Source of the DNA: Segetibacter aerophilus | GTDB lineage: Bacteria; Bacteroidota; Bacteroidia; Chitinophagales; Chitinophagaceae | DNA length: 64,000 nucleotides | Direction of reading: 5' to 3' | NCBI RefSeq assembly: GCF_007991655.1 | Contig: NZ_BJYT01000008.1 | Location: 1 to 64,000, forward strand | Shown: piece after piece, positions 18,280 through 30,238 of the stretch | Numbering within the stretch: the stretch's first letter is position 1 | Layout of the letters: the number at the start of each line of letters is the position of its first letter | Notes under the pieces: model-generated | Database searches by the model: none | Seen by the model: the letters and a program-made list of their open reading frames with translations, nothing else | Told to the model about the DNA's origin: nothing | Translations under genes and position numbers: made by a program

Positions 18280-19257
18280 ATGTATCTACAAAGAAGAAAT
18301 AGAATATTAAGAGCAACGCCGGCAATTAGAAGTTTGGTAGCGGAGGCAACAGTTTCTCCAAATGATTTTATAGCTCCACTTTTTATAGATGAAGGTGAAA
18401 ATGTGGAGACAGAAATAGCGTCCATGCCAAATTATTATCGCAGGAGTCTTGACCTGACAGTTAGAGAAGTAAAAGAGCTTTGGAGTCTGGGGATCAAAAG
18501 CGTGTTGCTTTTTATAAAATGTAAAGATGAGTGGAAAGACAACACCGGTAAGGAAGCCTGGAACAAAGACGGGTTAATGCAAAGAAGTATCCGGGCAATT
18601 AAAGATGCAGTTCCTGGTATGTATGTGATGACTGATGTTGCGCTGGATCCATATTCCTCTTATGGTCACGATGGAATAGTGGAGAATGGAGAAATTGTAA
18701 ATGATCCAACTGTTGAAGCGCTGGTAAAGATGAGTGTTAGTCATGCTGAGGCGGGCGTTGATATGGTTGCTCCCAGCGATATGATGGACGGACGTATCGG
18801 TGCAATAAGAGAAGGGCTGGAAGAAAACGGGTTTACCAAAGTTGGTATAATGGCTTACAGCGCCAAATACGCATCCTGTTTTTACGGTCCTTTTAGAGAT
18901 GCCTTAGACAGCGCCCCAGGTTTTGGCGATAAGAAGACTTACCAGATGGATTATTCAAACCGTATCGAAGCGATCAAAGAGGCTTTAATGGATATTGAAG
19001 AAGGTGCAGACATCGTGATGGTAAAGCCGGGTCTTCCATATTTAGATATTGTGAGAGAAGTGAAAAATGCAGTTGATGTGCCTGTTAGCGTGTACAACAT
19101 TAGCGGCGAATATGCAATGATAAAAGCAGCTGCGAAAATGGGTTGGATCAACGAAGAAAAAGCCATTTTAGAAACTTTAACCGGATTTAAAAGAGCTGGT
19201 GCAGATTTGATAGCAACCTATTTTGCAAAGGATGCAGCCAGACTTATCAATTTATAG
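18280..19257 (+). CDS. hemB: Delta-aminolevulinic acid dehydratase (porphobilinogen synthase)
   Basis: HemB condenses two 5-aminolevulinates to porphobilinogen. The active-site Lys residues lie in GIMAYSAKYASCFYGPFRDA and IVMVKPGLPYLDIV. The metal-site stretch reads DVALDPYSSYGHDGIV, with Ala/Asp where zinc enzymes have Cys. This places it in the non-zinc, Mg-responsive class (known family split; class assigned by inspection). It has 325 residues and starts 3 bp after the four-helix-bundle remnant. Confidence 0.96.
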   Translation: MYLQRRNRILRATPAIRSLVAEATVSPNDFIAPLFIDEGENVETEIASMPNYYRRSLDLTVREVKELWSLGIKSVLLFIKCKDEWKDNTGKEAWNKDGLMQRSIRAIKDAVPGMYVMTDVALDPYSSYGHDGIVENGEIVNDPTVEALVKMSVSHAEAGVDMVAPSDMMDGRIGAIREGLEENGFTKVGIMAYSAKYASCFYGPFRDALDSAPGFGDKKTYQMDYSNRIEAIKEALMDIEEGADIVMVKPGLPYLDIVREVKNAVDVPVSVYNISGEYAMIKAAAKMGWINEEKAILETLTGFKRAGADLIATYFAKDAARLINL

Positions 19258-19272
19258 CCACTAATACAGACG

Positions 19273-19322
19273 GGCTCAAAGATGCACCAAGACGACTTTC
19301 AGTTACTTTGCGTCTTTGAGCC
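19273..19322. repeat. Inverted repeat GGCTCAAAGAtGCA / TGCgTCTTTGAGCC
   Basis: Two 14-bp arms (19273-19286 and 19309-19322) with one mismatch (a wobble in RNA) surround a 22-nt loop in the 86-bp gap between hemB and hemL. The minus strand translates as TTKAQRRK, the trace of a widespread intergenic repeat in Bacteroidota and other bacteria. Confidence 0.7.
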
Positions 19323-19343
19323 TTTGTAGTAAAATAAGTTAGC

Positions 19344-20627
<1,284 letters not shown>

Positions 20628-20649
20628 GTAGCCGATTTAGAAAAATACA

Positions 20650-20669
20650 GTACAAGAGTGCGACGCAAC
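20650..20669 (-). repeat. Dispersed repeat, copy 5 (CG variant)
   Basis: A complete copy on the minus strand, GTTGCGTCGCACTCTTGTAC. It lies between the convergent hemL and AraC-type genes. Confidence 0.8.
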
Positions 20670-20737
20670 AAAAGTTTCAAAAACGATAAAAGCTGGGTCA
20701 ACAACTGATTTTATTGGATCTGAATAGTAAAATGAGA

Positions 20738-21700
20738 TTACTTCAAAAGAAGTTCACAGGGCTTTAAGCCTGTGTGCTTCTTGAAAGCCGTAGAAAAATG
20801 TGAAATGGAAGAATAACCAAGCAAGGCGGAAACGTCGGTAACACTTAGGCCTTTTTCGTATAAGAGATACTTTGCGTGCTCCATACGTTGCTGTTGGTAA
20901 AAGTCGAATATGGTAGTTCCAAAAATTTCTTTAAAACCCTTCTTTAAGTAGCATTCATTAATAGCAACTTTTCGGCTTAGTTCCTTAATTGTAATCGGAT
21001 CTCCGATATGCTGCAATAAAACTTCACGGGCATTGAGGATCTTCTCACGATCAAGATCGTTCGCTAAAAACTTACACGAAAAACCTTCCTCTTTCTCATC
21101 AACGAGGCACTCAAGACTATACAACAAGAGCTCGTGAATTTTTGCATTGATGAAAATATTCTCAAGGCTACCACTATAACTGTGATTTAGGAGGGAATCC
21201 AAAACAGTTCTTTTACGATTGCAAACGGGAAATAGTTTAGTAAAAGAAGATGGATGTTTAAAAGCCAATACCTCATCCTTCCTGTTACTAAGTTTGATAT
21301 TATGCGTAAACTGGCTTAAGAAAGTGTGCGTGAAATGGAAGGTGTAAACATCAACCGTATGTTGTTTTCCATTGCAATTATTAGTTGGAAGTTGCGTACA
21401 CTTTGAGCAGCTTCTTTCCTCGCAATAGCGGTTACCTATAGTACAAAATCGAAGCTCGAGATAATTTTTTAAGGGTTGATTTGTATGAAAATGATAAACC
21501 ATCATTCCAGTATCTTCAGCCCCTTCCGGGAATTGGTTATAATACCTTTTAATTGAATATTGAATAGAATCTGGAATACTTTGCTCTTTCTGAAAGAGCA
21601 GGTCTAACGAGGAGTCAATAGTATTTTGATTAGAAACCTTTAATATGTCGAGCGGCTTTAACATCAGCGACAAAATTAATGTAGAAACATGTAATGTCAA
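20738..21700 (-). CDS. AraC-family transcriptional regulator
   Basis: The last 100 of 320 residues form two helix-turn-helix units: ITIKELSRKVAINECYLKKGFKEIFG and VTDVSALLGYSSISHFSTAFKKHTGLKP, a standard AraC/XylS DNA-binding domain. The N-terminal 200 residues are a family-specific sensory part with several Cys (RYCEERSCSKC, NNC). It might sense a metal, heme or redox state (inference from Cys only). The start is uncertain: a Met at residue 13 (MLKPLDILKVSN, nt 21664) is equally plausible. Position next to the heme operon suggests control of heme genes, but gltB is the divergent neighbour. Confidence 0.88.
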   Translation of the reverse strand: MTLHVSTLILSLMLKPLDILKVSNQNTIDSSLDLLFQKEQSIPDSIQYSIKRYYNQFPEGAEDTGMMVYHFHTNQPLKNYLELRFCTIGNRYCEERSCSKCTQLPTNNCNGKQHTVDVYTFHFTHTFLSQFTHNIKLSNRKDEVLAFKHPSSFTKLFPVCNRKRTVLDSLLNHSYSGSLENIFINAKIHELLLYSLECLVDEKEEGFSCKFLANDLDREKILNAREVLLQHIGDPITIKELSRKVAINECYLKKGFKEIFGTTIFDFYQQQRMEHAKYLLYEKGLSVTDVSALLGYSSISHFSTAFKKHTGLKPCELLLK

Positions 21701-22242
21701 GATCCTTATGTCTCTTGCTTGTCATTTTCTGGTTTGCCCGAATGTTGGTGACTCCTCTTTTCTTCATTCTCTCTTTGATTGTTTTAATAAGCATTTTTTA
21801 AAAAAAGCAAATTGTGAGAAAGTTGGCGACTGGATTTTACGGGCTAGTTAAAAAGTAGCGGGCTTGATTCGCCGTTGAACTGAAAAGGAGATAGCTTGGG
21901 CATCGTAGAAAAAATGCTTTCAAACGCAATATCAGTAAGGGTTGTGGCTTTTTATTTTAAATCTCACTACTGTAAAAGAATAATAAGAATATTGTTTTTA
22001 GCCTTACTAAGAAAATTAAATTTGGTAGAAAACAAATTGGCATTCTTTGAAGAGGGATATATAAAGGATTAAAGGTTCGTGTAAACGAACATTCATTGAT
22101 TGCCTGGAGATTTATAACGATTAGCTCTATTTCAAACACATAATTTCCATTATCCTGATTGCTTCTCTACGATTGTTTGCCAGTACAAAAGTTTAATACT
22201 TTACTTAAGTATTATTTCCATATTTAAAAACCTCATTTTTTT
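21701..22242. other. Divergent AraC-gltB spacer, 542 bp, with candidate gltB leader
   Basis: No gene is supported here. A -7 box TAAATTTG (22017-22024) with a TTG 22 nt upstream could start a gltB transcript near 22031 with a leader of about 210 nt. The leader contains a small hairpin (GTTCGT-gtaa-ACGAAC, 22075-22090), TAACGATTAG (22115-22124) and CTACGATTG (22167-22175). The latter two also occur, in the same order and sense and at a similar distance, in candidate small RNA B of the heme spacer. Confidence 0.45.
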
Positions 22243-25200
22243 ATGACAGGTACTGGACTATACTCCCCCGAATTCGAACATGACGCGTGTGGTATCGGCT
22301 TTGTTGCTAATATTAAAAACAACAAATCTCACGAGACTGTATCTGATGCATTGACAGTTTTAGAAAACATGGAGCATCGCGGTGCTTGCGGATGCGAAAA
22401 TAATACAGGAGACGGCGCGGGCATTACAATTCAAACTCCACATGAATTCTTCTTTGATGAATGTCTTAAAACAGGGGTTCATTTACCTGCTTATGGCAAA
22501 TATGCTGCAGGAGTAATTTTCTTTCCGCAGGATGTACCGTTAAGAGAAGAATGCAGAAATATCTTTAATCGGTCGGCAGAAAAACTTGGACTAGAGATAC
22601 TACATTATCGCAAAGTGCCTGTAAACCAGGAAGGCATCGGTGCTTCTGCATTGTCTGTTGAGCCTGAGATTGAACAGGTTTTTATAGCTTGCCCGGATAA
22701 CATATCCAATCCTGAGGAGTTTGAAAGAAAGCTTTTTGTTTTGCGTAATTACGCCACGCATACAATTGCTAACTCGGTTAAAAAAGATGCTGTAGGTTTT
22801 TACCTTGCCTCGCTTTCTTATAAAATAGTTATTTATAAAGGACAATTGACGAGTACCCAGCTCCGCAATTATTACCCTGACTTAAACGACAGACGTGTTG
22901 TGTCGGCATTTGCATTGGTTCATTCACGGTTTGCTACAAATACGTTTCCTTCATGGAAGCTTGCTCAACCGTTCCGTTACATTGCCCACAATGGAGAGAT
23001 TAACACACTCCAGGGAAATCTTAACTGGCTAAAGACTAGTGAGAAAGGTTTTACAACGCCTTATTTTAGCCGGGAAGAAATGGACATGCTTTTGCCCGTC
23101 ATCACTGCGGGTCAATCCGATTCTGCATGTTTGGATAATATGATTGAGTTGCTGACCCTTACAGGTCGTTCACTTCCACATGTGATGATGATGCTGATAC
23201 CTGAGGCGTGGGACGGCAACGAATTAATGGACCCGGTGAAAAAGGCTTTCTATGAATACCATGCAAGTTTTATGGCACCTTGGGATGGTCCTGCATCTAT
23301 TTCGTTTACCGATGGAAAAATGATTGGTGCGACCCTTGACCGGAATGGTCTTCGCCCTTCCAGGTATTGTGTTACTACTGATGATAGAGTAATCATGGCT
23401 TCTGAAACAGGTACACTGCCCGTTGATCCGGCGATGATTAAGGAGCTAGGAAGATTGCAACCAGGAAAGATGTTTGTAGTCGATTTGGAAAATGGAAGGA
23501 TTATTAGTGATGATGAGTTAAAGAATACAATTTGTTCTCAAAAGCCTTACGGCGAATGGCTCAACAAGTACAAAATAAAACTGGAAGAACTTCCTGAGCC
23601 TCGTGTTCTATTTACTGAGCTTGAACATGAGCAGATTTTTAAATATCAGAAAAGCTTCGGATATACAGTTGAGGATGTTGAAAACATCATTGCACCTATG
23701 GCTCTAGATGGTAAAGAGCCAATTGGGTCTATGGGAACTGATGTACCTCTTGCTATTTTAAGCGATAGGCCGCAGCACATTAGCAGCTATTTCAAACAGT
23801 TATTTGCGCAGGTGACAAATCCTCCAATAGATCCTATCAGGGAAAAATTAGTGATGTCGCTGGCAACCTTTGCCGGAAGTAATGGAAATTTTCTAATTGA
23901 AGATCCCCTTGCATCTCATAGTGTCGCGCTGGCACAACCAATTCTTACAAACCACGAACTCGAGAAGATCCGCAGTATTGATACAGGGATGTTCCAGGGA
24001 AAAACCTTGCAAAGTTATTTTAGGGCCGATGGAAACCCGGGTTCATTGCAAAAAGGTATTGACAGAATTTGTAAGTATGCGTTGGATGCAGTTGAAGATG
24101 GATTTAAATTAATTATACTTTCTGATAGAGCAATCGACTCAGGCCATGCCCCTATTCCATCTCTGCTAGCTATTTCTGCTGTCCACCATTTCTTAATCCG
24201 CAAAGGATGTCGTGGCCAAGTGGGTATCATTGTAGAAGCAGGTGACATCTGGGAAATCCATCATTATGCCTGCTTAATAGGTTTTGGAGCTACAGCAATT
24301 AATCCATATCTCGCTTTATCTACTATTCACGATTTAAAGGCGACAGAAAAAATTCAAACTGATCTTGACTTAAAATATTTGGTCAAGAATTATATAAAAG
24401 CGGTCAATGATGGTTTATTGAAGGTTTTCTCAAAAATGGGAATATCTACTTTACAATCATACCAAGGTGCTCAAATCTTCGAAATAATTGGTATTAATAA
24501 ACACGTCGTTGATCATTATTTCACGGGAGCACCTTCACGCATAGAAGGTATCGGCCTCGATGAAATAGCACAAGAAACGTTGGCAAAACATTTTGTAGCG
24601 TTTAAAAAGAAGCCAACACCATTCGAAAGACTGGCTGAAGGTGGTGTATACGAATGGAGAAAAAAAGGGGAATTCCATCTTTTCAATCCACAGACAGTTC
24701 ACTTGTTACAGTATTCAACAAAAATGAACGATTATGCTACTTTCAAAAAATACTCGAAACACGTTAATGAGCAGAGTGAGAAGGCTTGTACTTTAAGAAG
24801 CTTATTCCAGTTCAAACCAAATAGACCTTCCATATCATTAGACGAGGTTGAACCGGCGGAAAAGATCTTTAAACGTTTCGCAACAGGAGCCATGAGTTTC
24901 GGTTCTATATCGCACGAAGCTCACTCTACTTTGGCTATTGCTATGAACCGTTTAGGCGGTAAAAGCAACACAGGAGAAGGGGGTGAAGATGAAATAAGAT
25001 ACGAAACGCTACCTAATGGAGATTCTTTAAAATCTGCTATTAAGCAAGTTGCATCTGCAAGATTTGGAGTAACAAGCTATTATCTTACCATGGCAGAAGA
25101 GCTTCAGATTAAAATGGCTCAAGGTGCAAAGCCGGGCGAAGGAGGTCAGTTACCAGGCCACAAAGTTGATGAATGGATTGGTAGAGTTCGTCACGCTACC

Positions 25201-26772
25201 CCAGGCGTTGGTTTGATTTCTCCACCACCGCATCATGATATTTATTCCATTGAAGATCTTGCTCAGTTAATATTCGATCTAAAGAATGCGAACAGGGCAG
25301 CAAGAATAAGTGTAAAACTGGTTTCTAAAGCCGGCGTTGGAACGATTGCAGCAGGGGTCGTGAAAGCAAAAGCTGACGCGGTATTAATCTCAGGGCACGA
25401 CGGTGGAACGGGCGCTTCTCCGGTTACTTCAATCAAACACGCTGGTTTACCTTGGGAACTTGGATTGGCAGAAACTCACCAAACACTGGTAAAAAATAAG
25501 TTGCGTAGCCGCGTTGTTGTTCAAACAGACGGACAATTAAAAACAGGTAGAGATATAGCGATTGCTACATTGTTGGGGGCGGAAGAGTGGGGTGTTGCGA
25601 CAGCAGCTTTAATTGTAGAAGGATGTATTATGATGCGCAAGTGTCATCTGAATACTTGTCCTGTAGGTGTGGCTACGCAGGATCCGGAGTTGAGAAAGCG
25701 CTTTACAGGAGAGGCTGAACATGTCATTAACTTCTTCAAATTCATTACCCAGGAATTGAGAGAGATTATGGCTGAGCTAGGCTTCAGAACTATTGAAGAA
25801 ATGGTTGGCCAGGTAGATTGCCTCGAACAAAGGACGGACGTAAAACACTGGAAGTACGGCAAGCTCGATTTATCAAAAATTTTATACAAGGAGCCGGCGA
25901 GCGAGGAAACCGGTTTATTCAACCAGGACGCGCAAGATCACGGTTTAGAGGGAGTGTTGGATTGGAAACTTTTAGAGGCAGCACAGCCTGCCTTGCAGAA
26001 TGGACAAAAAGTGTTCTCTTCCTTCAAAATAAAAAATACAGATCGTACCGCCGGGACTATTATATCAAACGAAATTTCGAAGCTCTATCAATCAAAAGGG
26101 CTTCCTGAAGATACTATTCATTTCAAGTTTACCGGAACCGCGGGCCAAAGCTTTGGTGCTTTCAACACTAACGGCGTTACTCTAGAACTTGAAGGTGATG
26201 CGAATGACCATTTTGGCAAAGGCTTATCTGGTGCTAAACTGATTGTTTATCCTTCTTCAAGGGCAGCGTTTGTTCCCGAGGATAACATCATCATTGGAAA
26301 CGTTGCTTTTTATGGCGCCACTTCAGGTACTGCATATATTAGAGGTAAGGCCGGTGAGCGGTTTGGAGTTCGTAACTCAGGTGTTACTGCTGTAGTTGAA
26401 GGGGTGGGGGATCACGGTTGCGAGTATATGACAGGAGGCCGAGTAGTGGTGTTGGGTGATACAGGACGAAACTTTGCTGCAGGTATGAGCGGCGGGATAG
26501 CTTATATCTACGATGTAAAGGGCACCTTTTCGACTCTTTGTAATAAAGAAATGGTTGACTTGGACCCGGTCTCGGAGGAAGATTATGCAGAATTAAAAGA
26601 AATGATCTATAATCATTTTAAGTACACCAATAGTAGGGTTGCTAGATTTGTGTTAGACGATTTCGAAAACCAGCTTAGAAACTTTATTAAGGTGTTTCCA
26701 AAAGATTACAAAAAAGCATTGTCCGACGCAAAACACAAGCAGGTTCAAAAAGTTGAAAACAACAACTTTTAA
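22243..26772 (+). CDS. gltB: Glutamate synthase, large subunit
   Basis: GltB hydrolyses glutamine and transfers the ammonia to 2-oxoglutarate, making two glutamates. The 1509 residues hold a class II amidotransferase domain whose nucleophile Cys16 follows a 15-residue propeptide (HDACGIGF). Next come the central and FMN domains ([31 protein letters not shown]), the 3Fe-4S ligands in [15 protein letters not shown] and the C-terminal beta-helix of GxxG repeats. It is transcribed with gltD after 161 bp. Confidence 0.96.
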   Translation: MTGTGLYSPEFEHDACGIGFVANIKNNKSHETVSDALTVLENMEHRGACGCENNTGDGAGITIQTPHEFFFDECLKTGVHLPAYGKYAAGVIFFPQDVPLREECRNIFNRSAEKLGLEILHYRKVPVNQEGIGASALSVEPEIEQVFIACPDNISNPEEFERKLFVLRNYATHTIANSVKKDAVGFYLASLSYKIVIYKGQLTSTQLRNYYPDLNDRRVVSAFALVHSRFATNTFPSWKLAQPFRYIAHNGEINTLQGNLNWLKTSEKGFTTPYFSREEMDMLLPVITAGQSDSACLDNMIELLTLTGRSLPHVMMMLIPEAWDGNELMDPVKKAFYEYHASFMAPWDGPASISFTDGKMIGATLDRNGLRPSRYCVTTDDRVIMASETGTLPVDPAMIKELGRLQPGKMFVVDLENGRIISDDELKNTICSQKPYGEWLNKYKIKLEELPEPRVLFTELEHEQIFKYQKSFGYTVEDVENIIAPMALDGKEPIGSMGTDVPLAILSDRPQHISSYFKQLFAQVTNPPIDPIREKLVMSLATFAGSNGNFLIEDPLASHSVALAQPILTNHELEKIRSIDTGMFQGKTLQSYFRADGNPGSLQKGIDRICKYALDAVEDGFKLIILSDRAIDSGHAPIPSLLAISAVHHFLIRKGCRGQVGIIVEAGDIWEIHHYACLIGFGATAINPYLALSTIHDLKATEKIQTDLDLKYLVKNYIKAVNDGLLKVFSKMGISTLQSYQGAQIFEIIGINKHVVDHYFTGAPSRIEGIGLDEIAQETLAKHFVAFKKKPTPFERLAEGGVYEWRKKGEFHLFNPQTVHLLQYSTKMNDYATFKKYSKHVNEQSEKACTLRSLFQFKPNRPSISLDEVEPAEKIFKRFATGAMSFGSISHEAHSTLAIAMNRLGGKSNTGEGGEDEIRYETLPNGDSLKSAIKQVASARFGVTSYYLTMAEELQIKMAQGAKPGEGGQLPGHKVDEWIGRVRHATPGVGLISPPPHHDIYSIEDLAQLIFDLKNANRAARISVKLVSKAGVGTIAAGVVKAKADAVLISGHDGGTGASPVTSIKHAGLPWELGLAETHQTLVKNKLRSRVVVQTDGQLKTGRDIAIATLLGAEEWGVATAALIVEGCIMMRKCHLNTCPVGVATQDPELRKRFTGEAEHVINFFKFITQELREIMAELGFRTIEEMVGQVDCLEQRTDVKHWKYGKLDLSKILYKEPASEETGLFNQDAQDHGLEGVLDWKLLEAAQPALQNGQKVFSSFKIKNTDRTAGTIISNEISKLYQSKGLPEDTIHFKFTGTAGQSFGAFNTNGVTLELEGDANDHFGKGLSGAKLIVYPSSRAAFVPEDNIIIGNVAFYGATSGTAYIRGKAGERFGVRNSGVTAVVEGVGDHGCEYMTGGRVVVLGDTGRNFAAGMSGGIAYIYDVKGTFSTLCNKEMVDLDPVSEEDYAELKEMIYNHFKYTNSRVARFVLDDFENQLRNFIKVFPKDYKKALSDAKHKQVQKVENNNF

Positions 26773-26853
26773 TTAATAGTCATTATCAAACTTGCAACTA
26801 ACGATTGAAAGCTGGCGCTTAGCGACAAGACGCCGGTTGTTAAAACCCCAAAT

Positions 26854-26872
26854 GTCCAAAAGTGCGACGCAA
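26854..26872 (-). repeat. Dispersed repeat, copy 6 (CG variant, diverged)
   Basis: The minus strand reads CTTGCGTCGCACTTTTGGAC, three or more changes from the type copy. It lies between gltB and gltD, against the direction of transcription. Confidence 0.65.
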
Positions 26873-26933
26873 GAAAAGCTCGGGGGAAGTTAAAATGTTT
26901 GTTACCAAAAAATAATATCAGTAAACAATAGAT

Positions 26934-28361
26934 ATGGGAAAGCCTACAGGATTTTTAGAATTTACAAGGGAGCTTCCAAAGAAAAGGCCAGTGGAAGAAA
27001 GGTTGCATGATTACAATGAGTTTGTTCATTTATACGAGGAGGAAAGGTTAAACCACCAAGCAGCGCGTTGTATGGATTGCGGGATACCTTTTTGTAACCA
27101 CGGATGTCCCGTTGGTAATCTCATTCCTGATTTTAATGACGCTATTTATCGCAAAAATTGGAAAGAGGCTTACGAGATACTTTCTGCAACTAACAACTTC
27201 CCTGAATTTACAGGAAGGATTTGCCCCGCCCCATGTGAAAGTTCATGTGTTTTAGGAATAAATCAACCGGCTGTTACTATTGAAGAGATTGAAAAGCACG
27301 TAATTGAAATTGCATTTCAAAAAGGCTATGTGCAGCCATTCAAGGGGATAGTAAGAAGCGGCAAAAAAGTAGCAGTTGTTGGTTCTGGTCCTGCCGGCTT
27401 AGCAGCAGCAGCACAACTTAACTATGCTGGTCATACAGTTACTGTGTACGAAAGAGATGACACCCCGGGCGGTTTGCTTCGCTACGGCATCCCTGATTTT
27501 AAACTTGAAAAGTGGGTTGTGGAAAGAAGGCTTAAAATAATGGAAGAGGAAGGAGTTGTATTTAAATGCAATGCGGAGGTTGGAGTAAATGTAAGCATGA
27601 ATGATCTTTTAAGAAATAATCATGCAATTGTTCTCGCGGGCGGTTCTACCATTCCAAGAGATCTTAAAATTCCTGGCAGAGATCTTAACGGAGTTGCTTT
27701 TGCCATGGACTTTCTAAAACAGCAAAATAAAAGAGTTAGCAATAGGCCTTCTATTAATGAATTGACGGCGACTGGAAAAAATGTAGTGGTTATTGGTGGG
27801 GGAGATACAGGAAGCGATTGTGTAGGTACTTCTAATCGTCATGGCGCTGTCTCGGTTACTCAGTTCGAATTAATGCCAATGCCGCCTGCTTCCAGAACAC
27901 CATTTATGCCGTGGCCAACGTATCCGATGGTATTAAAAACAACTTCATCGCACGAAGAAGGCGCCGCAAGACAATGGGCGGTTTCAACAAAAGAATTTAT
28001 CGGGGATGAAAATGGTAATTTGAAAGCGCTGAAAATAGTTGATCTTGAATGGAAACTAACCCCTGATGGAAGGCCTGCTCAATTTGTAGAAATACAGGGA
28101 AGCGAAAGAGAAATTCCGTGCGAGTTGGCCTTACTTGCAATGGGTTTCTTGCATCCCCAGCATGCAGGTCTACTAAACGAATTAGGCGTTGAGTTAGACG
28201 ACAGAGGCAACGTAAAGGCAAGTGAAAAAATGTATCAGACAAACATTCAAAAAGTTTTTTCTGCGGGAGATATGAGACGTGGCCAATCACTGGTAGTCTG
28301 GGCTATCGCTGAAGGCCGAGAGTGTGCAGCTAAAGTTGATGAATATCTCGCCGGTTTTTAG
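26934..28361 (+). CDS. gltD: Glutamate synthase, small subunit
   Basis: GltD takes electrons from NADPH through FAD to the iron-sulfur centres and on to GltB. The 475 residues show the N-terminal Cys-rich 4Fe-4S region (CMDCGIPFCNHGCPVGN, CPAPCESSC), the FAD motif VVGSGPAGLAAAAQL and the NADPH motif VVIGGGDTGSDCVGT. A strong terminator follows, so the gltBD unit ends here. Confidence 0.96.
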   Translation: MGKPTGFLEFTRELPKKRPVEERLHDYNEFVHLYEEERLNHQAARCMDCGIPFCNHGCPVGNLIPDFNDAIYRKNWKEAYEILSATNNFPEFTGRICPAPCESSCVLGINQPAVTIEEIEKHVIEIAFQKGYVQPFKGIVRSGKKVAVVGSGPAGLAAAAQLNYAGHTVTVYERDDTPGGLLRYGIPDFKLEKWVVERRLKIMEEEGVVFKCNAEVGVNVSMNDLLRNNHAIVLAGGSTIPRDLKIPGRDLNGVAFAMDFLKQQNKRVSNRPSINELTATGKNVVVIGGGDTGSDCVGTSNRHGAVSVTQFELMPMPPASRTPFMPWPTYPMVLKTTSSHEEGAARQWAVSTKEFIGDENGNLKALKIVDLEWKLTPDGRPAQFVEIQGSEREIPCELALLAMGFLHPQHAGLLNELGVELDDRGNVKASEKMYQTNIQKVFSAGDMRRGQSLVVWAIAEGRECAAKVDEYLAGF

Positions 28362-28394
28362 ATTGATTAAACACCTAATAATTGTAATTCATAC

Positions 28395-28417
28395 AAGGAG
28401 CAGTTTTACTGCTCCTT
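28395..28417 (+). terminator. Terminator after gltD
   Basis: A 10-bp stem AAGGAGCAGT/ACTGCTCCTT with a TTT loop and a following T-tract, 33 bp after the gltD stop. Confidence 0.85.
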
Positions 28418-28623
28418 TTTTATTTGGGCGCAATTGCAACTAGTTGACTAAAAGGTCAAAAGTAGAGTCGCTATTAACATTATAAATAAAAATATGTATA
28501 TAAATATTCTCACAACAGTCCAAATTTTTCTTCTTTTCGGGTTACTATTTCATTTTTTTTGCATTAATTTACAAAAAGAAGGATAAGGTTAATATTTATT
28601 CATTAAAATTTGAACCCGTTTTT

Positions 28624-30009
28624 ATGAAATCGAACACATTAAAAAAAGTTACACCCTTTGTTATTTTGTCTCTAGTGGCAATTGGGGCAATCTTTATTCC
28701 ATCGCTCCCTAGTTTTGCGGATGCAGGAAAGTATAACAGTGCAGACATTGCATGGATTATAGTTGCTACCTGCCTTGTTTTCATAATGACCCCAGCCTTA
28801 GCCTTTTTTTATGGAGGGATGGTACACAGGAAAAATGTGTTGTCCACCATGATGAAGAGTATAGCGGCTGCAGGAGTGGTCAGCATCTTATGGGTAGTAG
28901 TAGGCTTCAGCCTTTGTTTTGGAGATACTGTGGGTGGTTTTATCGGTAATCCAACTACCTTCTTCTTTTTCAAAGGGGTAGCATCAGGTGCTCCGTGGTC
29001 ATTAGCTCCAACTATTCCCTTCTTACTATTTTCTTTATTTCAGTTAATGTTTGCGATAATAACCCCTGGGTTGGTTGTAGGTGCTGTTGCTGAAAGAATA
29101 AAATTTACTTCTTACATTTTATTTATAGCTCTGTTTAGTTTGCTGGTCTATGCGCCTATAGCACATTGGACGTGGCACCCTCAAGGATTCCTATTTAAAA
29201 TGGGAGTCCTAGATTTTGCTGGTGGAACTGTTGTACATATTTCTGCTGGTTGCGCTGCTTTGGCTGGAGCTTTGGTTTTAAAGCGTCGCCAGGTTCATCT
29301 TGATCACAAAGAAATCCCACCTGCAAATATTCCTTATGTTTTGATTGGTACCGGTTTGCTTTGGTTTGGATGGTTCGGTTTCAACGCCGGTTCAGCGCTA
29401 GGTGCTAACGCACTTGCTGTTTCTGCATTTGCTACAACAAATACTGCTGCCGCGGCTGCAGGACTTTCATGGATGTTCTTCGATGCACTTAGAGGAAAAA
29501 AACCATCAGTATTAGGTTTCTGTATTGGCGCAGTTGTAGGATTGGTAGCGATTACTCCTGCTGCAGGTTATGTGGCAATTCCACAAAGTATTTTTATCGG
29601 CTTCCTGGCTGCTATCGTATCAAACATTGCAGTTTACTATAAGCAAAAATCCAGGTTAGATGATACTTTAGATGTTTTTCCTTGTCATGGCGTTGGTGGT
29701 ATGGTAGGTATGGTTATGACGGGAATATTTGCTACTACTACTGTTAACAATGCCGGAGCAAATGGCTTGTTATATGGTAACGGCGCATTTCTAATTACCC
29801 AGTTAAAGGCCTTAGCAATTGTGGTAGCCTATAGTTTCATTGTTTCTTACGGCATTTTCAAATTCATCAACTTTATTTTACCGCTTAGAGTTAGTTCAGA
29901 GGAAGAGGAACTAGGTCTCGATGCAAGTCAGCACGATGAAAAATACATGCAGGGTACTTTGCTTGTACATGACAACGGTACGCTAAAGGAAGAGATGGTT
30001 CAGGATTAG
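28624..30009 (+). CDS. amtB: Ammonium transporter
   Basis: This is a 461-residue Amt/Rh-family channel of the cytoplasmic membrane. An N-terminal signal-like segment (VILSLVAIGAIFIPSLPSFA) is followed by 11 predicted helices with AFFYGGMVHRKNVLSTMM, the filter-region AHWTWHPQGFL, the pore-His segment GTVVHISAGCAALAGAL and the second His in FPCHGVGGMVGMV. No PII gene (glnK/glnB), the usual partner, lies next to it. A porin gene follows instead. Confidence 0.95.
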   Translation: MKSNTLKKVTPFVILSLVAIGAIFIPSLPSFADAGKYNSADIAWIIVATCLVFIMTPALAFFYGGMVHRKNVLSTMMKSIAAAGVVSILWVVVGFSLCFGDTVGGFIGNPTTFFFFKGVASGAPWSLAPTIPFLLFSLFQLMFAIITPGLVVGAVAERIKFTSYILFIALFSLLVYAPIAHWTWHPQGFLFKMGVLDFAGGTVVHISAGCAALAGALVLKRRQVHLDHKEIPPANIPYVLIGTGLLWFGWFGFNAGSALGANALAVSAFATTNTAAAAAGLSWMFFDALRGKKPSVLGFCIGAVVGLVAITPAAGYVAIPQSIFIGFLAAIVSNIAVYYKQKSRLDDTLDVFPCHGVGGMVGMVMTGIFATTTVNNAGANGLLYGNGAFLITQLKALAIVVAYSFIVSYGIFKFINFILPLRVSSEEEELGLDASQHDEKYMQGTLLVHDNGTLKEEMVQD

Positions 30010-30078
30010 CACTTCTTCTTAAGTTATTATTAATTGAAATTATTTATAGGCCAAAGACTGGTACAATCTTCTCCATTT

Positions 30079-30098
30079 GTTGCGTCGCACTCTTGTAC
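30079..30098 (+). repeat. Dispersed repeat, copy 7 (CG variant)
   Basis: A complete copy, GTTGCGTCGCACTCTTGTAC, identical to copy 5. It lies between amtB and the porin gene, in the direction of transcription. Confidence 0.8.
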
Positions 30099-30167
30099 GG
30101 CTTTATTCAATTCAACAAAAAGCTATTATTTAACCACTATCTAAGAGTGGAAATATGTAAAAAATAA

Positions 30168-30212
30168 GGTACGGCTTTACTAAAAGCTTCTCCAAAAGCT
30201 TCTAACCGTACC
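30168..30212 (+). other. Hairpin between amtB and the porin gene
   Basis: GGTACGG (30168-30174) pairs with CCGTACC (30206-30212). The long loop contains two AAAAGCTTCT-like copies. It ends 26 bp before the porin start, so it is either a terminator for amtB with a weak T-tract or a leader structure for the porin. Confidence 0.45.
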
Positions 30213-30238
30213 CTTTCTTAATACTAAAAACCAAAACA

